From NCBI GenBank assembly GCA_900548905.1, contig URMK01000033.1, forward strand, positions 6,213-70,212: DNA of 64,000 nucleotides. The letters are read 5' to 3'. Below the pieces are notes generated by a model. That model was not told the DNA's origin. It was given only the letters and a program-made list of their open reading frames with translations, and did no database searches. Made by a program: the position numbers and the translations under genes. This document shows positions 60,330 to 64,000 of this stretch, piece after piece (the stretch's first letter is position 1; the number at the start of each line of letters is the position of its first letter). The DNA comes from an uncultured Lachnospiraceae bacterium (GTDB lineage: Bacteria > Bacillota > Clostridia > Lachnospirales > Lachnospiraceae).

Positions 60330-60756
60330 AGAGGCGAGAGAGACGGACTTACAGGAGCTTCTGGAGCTGTATCTGTTCCTTCACGAGAAGGCGCTGCCGG
60401 ATGACAGGGAACCTTTGGAGACAGCCTGGAAGCAGATTATGGCGGATCCCAGCCACCATATTATTGTGGCGGAAGAAGAGGGAAGGCTCGCCGCTTCCTG
60501 CGTCTGTGTGATAGTGCCTAATTTAACGAGGCAGGGAAGGCCTTATGCACTGATAGAAAATGTGGTTACCCACTGCTGTTACCGGAAGAGAGGGCTGGCC
60601 TCCGCCTGTCTTGCCTATGCAAAAGACCTGGCGGAAGCTGCCGGCTGTTATAAAATGATGCTTCTTACGGGGGCAAAGGATGGAAAGACCCTCCGTTTTT
60701 ATAAAAATGCCGGATACAACAGTGCTGACAAGACCGCTTTTATTCAGTGGCTGTAG
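60322..60756 (+). CDS. GNAT family N-acetyltransferase
   Basis: This 144-residue protein has the general GNAT layout: REARETDLQELLELY, the central YALIENVVTHCCYRKRGLASACL with the acetyl-CoA-binding RxxGxA loop, and LRFYKNAGYN at the end. It starts with GTG 60322 behind AGGAG and overlaps the GT4 gene by 8 bases. The pattern is that of small-molecule GNATs rather than the sugar-specific PseH type, so its target is open. It is the last rightward gene; its 3' end overlaps the 3' end of the leftward DUF3791-like gene. Confidence 0.8.
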   Translation: MIREARETDLQELLELYLFLHEKALPDDREPLETAWKQIMADPSHHIIVAEEEGRLAASCVCVIVPNLTRQGRPYALIENVVTHCCYRKRGLASACLAYAKDLAEAAGCYKMMLLTGAKDGKTLRFYKNAGYNSADKTAFIQWL

Positions 60757-60985
60757 AGTCTGTTGCATGTAATTGCCCTATCTTGTTATATTCGTCTATT
60801 AGTTCCTGAACCAGATATTCATCACTTCTGCAGTGCATGTCTGACAGGCCTTCACTCATTTCTTTATAAGTAATTGAATGATAGAAAAAATCTAATGCTT
60901 CTCTAACAGTGATTCCAACATTCAGTGCGAATATTTTTATTAAGCGCACATATTTTTTTTGTAATAAAACAGGATTTGCTTCCAC
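60740..60985 (-). CDS. DUF3791-like small protein
   Basis: This 81-residue protein contains VREALDFFYHSITYKEMSEGLSDMHCRSDEYLVQELIDEY, typical for DUF3791. It starts with GTG (60985-60983), sharing one base with the stop of the DUF3990-like gene, so the two are coupled. DUF3791 proteins commonly occur beside DUF3990 proteins and may be their antitoxins; this is inference. The gene is AT-rich. Confidence 0.8.
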   Translation of the reverse strand: MEANPVLLQKKYVRLIKIFALNVGITVREALDFFYHSITYKEMSEGLSDMHCRSDEYLVQELIDEYNKIGQLHATDSTATE

Positions 60986-61461
60986 TAAATTTCCTCACTC
61001 TCTGTAAATCTAAGATACGTATCTATAATTTTTTGATTGCGTATACACATTTGGAGGTTAGGTTTTTCATAACGCAGTCTTTTAATAGCCTCCTTCTTTT
61101 CAATAAGTCCATCATAATATAACTCTATCGTATTAAACACTTTATCGTTTGCTACACCACCGATTATCAGATCGTGGCCGCCCGGGTTTTCATTTCGCCT
61201 GCATGACATTATGAAATCAAGCCATTCTTCCGTATATCCATCGAATTCCAGTGTCTTAAAATGTGTTTTACATTCCTCTAAATCAAAGTCATAAACAGAT
61301 ACTATACCACTACCCAAGTTTCGTCTAAATCTTGCTGCCCATTTGGAAGCTTGTTCTTTAATTGGGGTGATATAAAACCCTTTTCCGAAATCAACACTAT
61401 CTCTGGAATGGTATACATCCGGTAATGCAATCTCAATTGAGGAACCATGATATATTATCAT
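60985..61461 (-). CDS. DUF3990-like protein (possible ADP-ribosyltransferase-type toxin)
   Basis: This 158-residue protein starts IIYHGSSIEIALPDVYHSRDSVDFGKGFYITPIKEQASKWA. YHGSS, DFGKGFY and the later NDKVFNTIELYYDG are the DUF3990 pattern, which resembles the ART (ADP-ribosyltransferase) fold. ATG 61461 overlaps the stop of the upstream gene (ATGA) and its own stop overlaps the next start. A role as toxin of a three-gene toxin-antitoxin unit is plausible but not shown. Confidence 0.78.
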   Translation of the reverse strand: MIIYHGSSIEIALPDVYHSRDSVDFGKGFYITPIKEQASKWAARFRRNLGSGIVSVYDFDLEECKTHFKTLEFDGYTEEWLDFIMSCRRNENPGGHDLIIGGVANDKVFNTIELYYDGLIEKKEAIKRLRYEKPNLQMCIRNQKIIDTYLRFTESEEI

Positions 61462-61796
61462 TTCAATACCCCACATTCTTTCATGTAGTCAATAATATCA
61501 TTCACAATATAAGCTTTACTTTGCGTATGCAGTATTTCGTAATTTGGAATGATATATTCATCTAAAATATCGTTGTCACCCGTTAAAAGCCGATATGCTT
61601 CTTCTCCTGAAATTTCAAGCTTTTGCGCTATATTTTCTATACAGAAGACAGAAAATTCGACTTGTGCACTGCTGGCCAGCTCCTGTGCTGCCCTTAATGC
61701 CGATCTGTTCATGGCTTCTCTTGCCGCCTTCATTCCGGGCGTATTTAAAAATGGAGTAACTGCATCCGGTGCGGAAATATCATCGTTTTTTGGCAT
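61458..61796 (-). CDS. Small protein, first gene of the DUF3990 module
   Basis: This 112-residue protein has a disordered start (PKNDDISAPDAVTPF) and then a helical domain: FSVFCIENIAQKLEISGEEAYRLLTGDNDILDEYIIPNYEILHTQSKAYIVNDIIDYMKE. The second half resembles DUF3791-type domains, in which a helix pair is followed by a YIVDEII-like segment. ATG 61796 has GGAG 9 bases upstream; ATG 61805 is too close to that site. It likely opens the three-gene operon. A composite hairpin element lies upstream. Confidence 0.68.
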   Translation of the reverse strand: MPKNDDISAPDAVTPFLNTPGMKAAREAMNRSALRAAQELASSAQVEFSVFCIENIAQKLEISGEEAYRLLTGDNDILDEYIIPNYEILHTQSKAYIVNDIIDYMKECGVLK

Positions 61797-61845
61797 ATAT
61801 ATCATCTCCTAACTTCGTATCCTCATTCATAAATGTGATATATTC

Positions 61846-61977
61846 GTAACTGTTCAGCAGGTCAGCGCATTTACTGCGCTGACCGTAAGAAAGTGATTCA
61901 GGAGTGCAAAAATCCATCGCCGAAGGCGATTTAGGATGGATTTTTGCAGAGTAACTGTGAGGGTACTGAACAGTTAC
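61846..61977. repeat. Composite multi-hairpin intergenic element
   Basis: The outer arms GTAACTGTTCAG (61846-61857) and CTGAACAGTTAC (61966-61977) are perfect complements. Between them lie hairpin A GGTCAGCGCA / TGCGCTGACC (61860-61884), hairpin B with 14-bp arms 61905-61918 / 61935-61948 (TGCAAAAATCCATC and its complement) and a small ATCGCC-GAA-GGCGAT inner stem, and at the right end a 27-bp hairpin 61951-61977 of the same family as 36606. No coding potential. Confidence 0.92.
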
Positions 61978-62060
61978 ATATATTCTTAATTATAATTCAC
62001 AATCTCTGTATACTGAATATAATTTTCCGGTAAAAAATTACCATATACCAGATAGACATT

Positions 62061-63791
62061 TTATAGTTTCAATCCCCGGTACCGGTTAAAGCAGGAAAAG
62101 ATCTCCTGTCTCCTGGGAACAGCCAGATCCGTGGGAAGGTAAGAGGAATCAGACAGGGCTTCAAGCCCTTTTTTCTCTATAAGAGAAAGCAGGGAATCCA
62201 CGAGAACCTTCATGCTTGTCTGCCCGTTGAACAGGCTTTTTTCCGCAAGGGCCAGCATGAAAGAAAGGGCGGCGGTCTGTTCGGTATCGGCCAGCTGTTC
62301 CAGATACCGCAGGTCAATTGTCTCGTGCCCCAGCTGGATTGTCTCCCTGCCATGCGCCTTATGTTTAAGGCGATCGTCCCTTCGGAGGGCCGGATTATAG
62401 CCGGGAGCACGGCGGAAGGAGGGCAGTGCCGGATCCGGAAGAATCTGGGGCATCCCGGCTTCGGGATTTTCCGGATTCCTGTCCGCATAAAGCGCCGCTT
62501 CTTTTTTTGCAAAGGCGGTTATATCCCTGGGGACATAGCGATCCATCTGAAGGATAGCATCAGCTATATGAAAATAGGAGCCGGAGCTTCCGGCAACAAT
62601 AACGGAGGAGATGCCGCAGTTTTCGTAAAGAAAGCGGGCCCGTTCAATAAACGGGGTAATAGGCTCTTCCTCCCGGCATACCACCCGCTGCATCAGCTCG
62701 TCCCGGATCATGAAGTTGGTGGCACAGGTATCTTCATCAATGAGGAAAAGAGAAGTCCCGCTTTCTATTCCCTCGATGACATTTGCGGCCTGGGAGGTGC
62801 TTCCGCTGGCATCCTCCGTATAAAAGGCTTTGGTATCTTTGGCATTGGGCAGATTGTTGATAAACATGGAAATATCAGTTTTCTTAATACTTCTTCCATC
62901 TTCGGCGCGGATTTTGAGCGCGCTGTCGTCGGTAATGACATATTCCCTGCCGTCTCCTGCAATATGATTATAAACGCCCAGTTCCAGCGCCTCAAGCAAG
63001 GTGGATTTTCCGTGGTAACCGCCTCCTACAATGAGGGTAATCCCCTTTTTGATGCCCATTCCCGTGAGGGGACCGTGATGAGGGAGCGTAAGTGTGATCT
63101 CCATGGAGGCGGGAGAAGTGAAAGGGATCCCGTCTTTCATAGGCCTGTCCGATACGCCGGATTGTCTGGGCAGGATGGCTCCGTTTGCCACAAAGGCACA
63201 CAAATCCAGATCGGAAAGCCGGGTACGGATATAATGCTGATCCTCAGCCAGATAGATTACCTCCTGCACCCTGACGGAGGATAGTTTTTTATAAAAACAG
63301 ACCGTCTGCACACACGCAGGCAGGAAATCAAAAAGAATCCGCTCCAGCTGTGAGGCATTGATGGTTCTTCCGTTTGCGGGAAAACCGGCGGCAAGCCGGA
63401 TGTGAAGACTTCCGTTTTCCGGGTGGATTGTCACCGCCGAACGTTCCAGAATTTCCTGACCGCACCTGCTGACGCTAATGAGCCCGCTTTTACCGGAACC
63501 CTTGGCTTTAAAGGTGTATTTTTCGATTTCCTGGTAGAAAAGGCGGTTCAGGTAGTCCTGCAGAGCTACCCGTTTATATCTGGTATCAAAGAGAGTGGCC
63601 GGAAAACCCGCTGTCCTTCCATCTACAAGGATGCTCAGACGGGAAGGGGAGGCAAAGGGATCTCCCTGTACATGGTCGATGGACAGGGTATAGGTTCCAA
63701 ATGAGTAGCTGCCCTTGAGATCCTTATAGGCGGGGTAGCTTTTATGATCGATGGCACGGAGTGCACGACGGAGATCTTCTGCATTTTTCAT
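62061..63791 (-). CDS. Predicted ATPase of the ABC class (COG3044/DUF2791-like family)
   Basis: This 576-residue protein has an N-terminal domain of about 240 residues, then the P-loop LIVGGGYHGKSTLLEALELG (residues about 247-266), a Walker-B-like FLIDEDTCATNFMIRD, and AGSSGSYFHIADAILQMD. This set is typical for the 'predicted ATPase of the ABC class' family (COG3044), found widely in clostridia with unknown function. Length matches the family. The ATG follows AAAGGAT. The 264-base gap to the DUF3990 module contains the composite repeat. It is probably not part of the glycan locus and marks its right border. Confidence 0.87.
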   Translation of the reverse strand: MKNAEDLRRALRAIDHKSYPAYKDLKGSYSFGTYTLSIDHVQGDPFASPSRLSILVDGRTAGFPATLFDTRYKRVALQDYLNRLFYQEIEKYTFKAKGSGKSGLISVSRCGQEILERSAVTIHPENGSLHIRLAAGFPANGRTINASQLERILFDFLPACVQTVCFYKKLSSVRVQEVIYLAEDQHYIRTRLSDLDLCAFVANGAILPRQSGVSDRPMKDGIPFTSPASMEITLTLPHHGPLTGMGIKKGITLIVGGGYHGKSTLLEALELGVYNHIAGDGREYVITDDSALKIRAEDGRSIKKTDISMFINNLPNAKDTKAFYTEDASGSTSQAANVIEGIESGTSLFLIDEDTCATNFMIRDELMQRVVCREEEPITPFIERARFLYENCGISSVIVAGSSGSYFHIADAILQMDRYVPRDITAFAKKEAALYADRNPENPEAGMPQILPDPALPSFRRAPGYNPALRRDDRLKHKAHGRETIQLGHETIDLRYLEQLADTEQTAALSFMLALAEKSLFNGQTSMKVLVDSLLSLIEKKGLEALSDSSYLPTDLAVPRRQEIFSCFNRYRGLKL

Positions 63792-63821
63792 GGTATATAG
63801 ATCCTTTCTTCTAAAAATCTG

Positions 63822-63920
63822 TTATTTAAACTTCACAGGTGCCAAATGACCGTCCGCCCGCTGCCGGAGCGGTATCCCCGGGGCTGAAAAGGATTTTCGC
63901 CAGTCCGTCAGACCGGACAT
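63822..63920 (-). CDS. Possible 32-residue small ORF
   Basis: An ATG-started frame (63920 to a TAA at 63822) encodes a basic peptide beginning MSGLTDWRKSFSAPG and ending APVKFK, 31 bases before the ATPase gene. There is no clear SD. The last 15 bases of coding sequence (APVKF) are repeated elsewhere in the window at 14329. It may be a real leader peptide or only part of a repeat. Confidence 0.25.
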   Translation of the reverse strand: MSGLTDWRKSFSAPGIPLRQRADGHLAPVKFK

Positions 63921-63938
63921 TCCGATAAGCCCGAGGGC

Positions 63939-63972
63939 ATCAAGCGTGTCAGGTGAGGCTGACACACTTGAT
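63939..63972. repeat. Hairpin near the right edge
   Basis: Arms ATCAAGCGTGTCAG (63939-63952) and CTGACACACTTGAT (63959-63972) pair with a single mismatch. The flanks GATAAG (63923) and CTTATC (63976) could extend the stem. No T-run is seen, so it may belong to an RNA or repeat that continues beyond the window. Confidence 0.65.
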
Positions 63973-64000
63973 CGGTCTTATCTCCATGGTCTGAAAGGCA

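Overview
The window looks like chromosomal DNA of a low-to-mid GC Gram-positive anaerobe, most likely a Lachnospiraceae-type clostridium. The grounds are strong AGGAGG-type ribosome sites, frequent GTG/TTG starts, EpsG-, DUF6311-, GtrII- and DUF6020-type membrane proteins, and a DUF3791/DUF3990 module. The organism call is inference. About 90% of the window is one very large cell-surface glycan locus. No rRNA, tRNA, CRISPR array or transposase gene was seen.

Region by region. 1-11.2 kb: a first polysaccharide block with a long WbaP-type phosphoglycosyltransferase, a Wzz-like protein, an EpsG-type polymerase and seven glycosyltransferase genes, one of them a GT4-GT2 fusion. It is interrupted by a small AT-rich cassette with a frameshifted DUF4160 gene. 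11.2-14.3 kb: an AlbA_2/Schlafen-type regulator and an AT-rich island with a YhcG-type PDDEXK protein. 14.4-26.8 kb: a pseudaminic acid (Pse) block. pseB and pseC run rightward with a GT39-like enzyme, a GT2, an ATP-grasp ligase and a MATE transporter; pseG, pseF, a PLP fold-III decarboxylase-like gene and pseI run leftward and converge on the MATE gene. 27.2-44.7 kb: polyprenol-linked and membrane GT-C-type glycosylation genes (two DUF6311 paralogues, GtrII, DUF6020 and others), a GT52-like sialyltransferase relative, a PglK-like ABC flippase, an acyltransferase, WecE, a PseH-like GNAT and a GtrB-like GT2. 44.8-60.8 kb: an O-antigen-ligase/O-oligosaccharyltransferase-like protein, then a bacillosamine-type block (PglF-, PglE-, PglC-, PglA-like, with an ATP-grasp where an acetyltransferase would be expected), GalNAcA synthesis (TviB/TviC-like), a formyltransferase-deacetylase pair, two GT4 enzymes and a GNAT. 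60.7-63.8 kb: a leftward DUF3791-DUF3990-type module and an ABC-class ATPase of the COG3044 type.

Working model (inference): one glycan starts with the WbaP-like enzyme and is polymerised by the EpsG-like protein. A second lipid-linked oligosaccharide starts with a trideoxy-diamino sugar put on by the PglC-like enzyme, is extended with GalNAcA and other sugars, is flipped by the ABC transporter, is decorated outside by GT-C enzymes, and is transferred by the ligase. Pse (CMP-activated) and Fuc4N (dTDP-activated) are further building blocks.

The gaps between genes from about 24.7 kb rightward are rich in small palindromes: a 27-bp hairpin family, a related 14-15 bp motif, a multi-hairpin element of about 130 bp, and one nearly perfect 61-bp-arm inverted repeat. 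Several of these reach into the 3' ends of genes and supply their stop codons.
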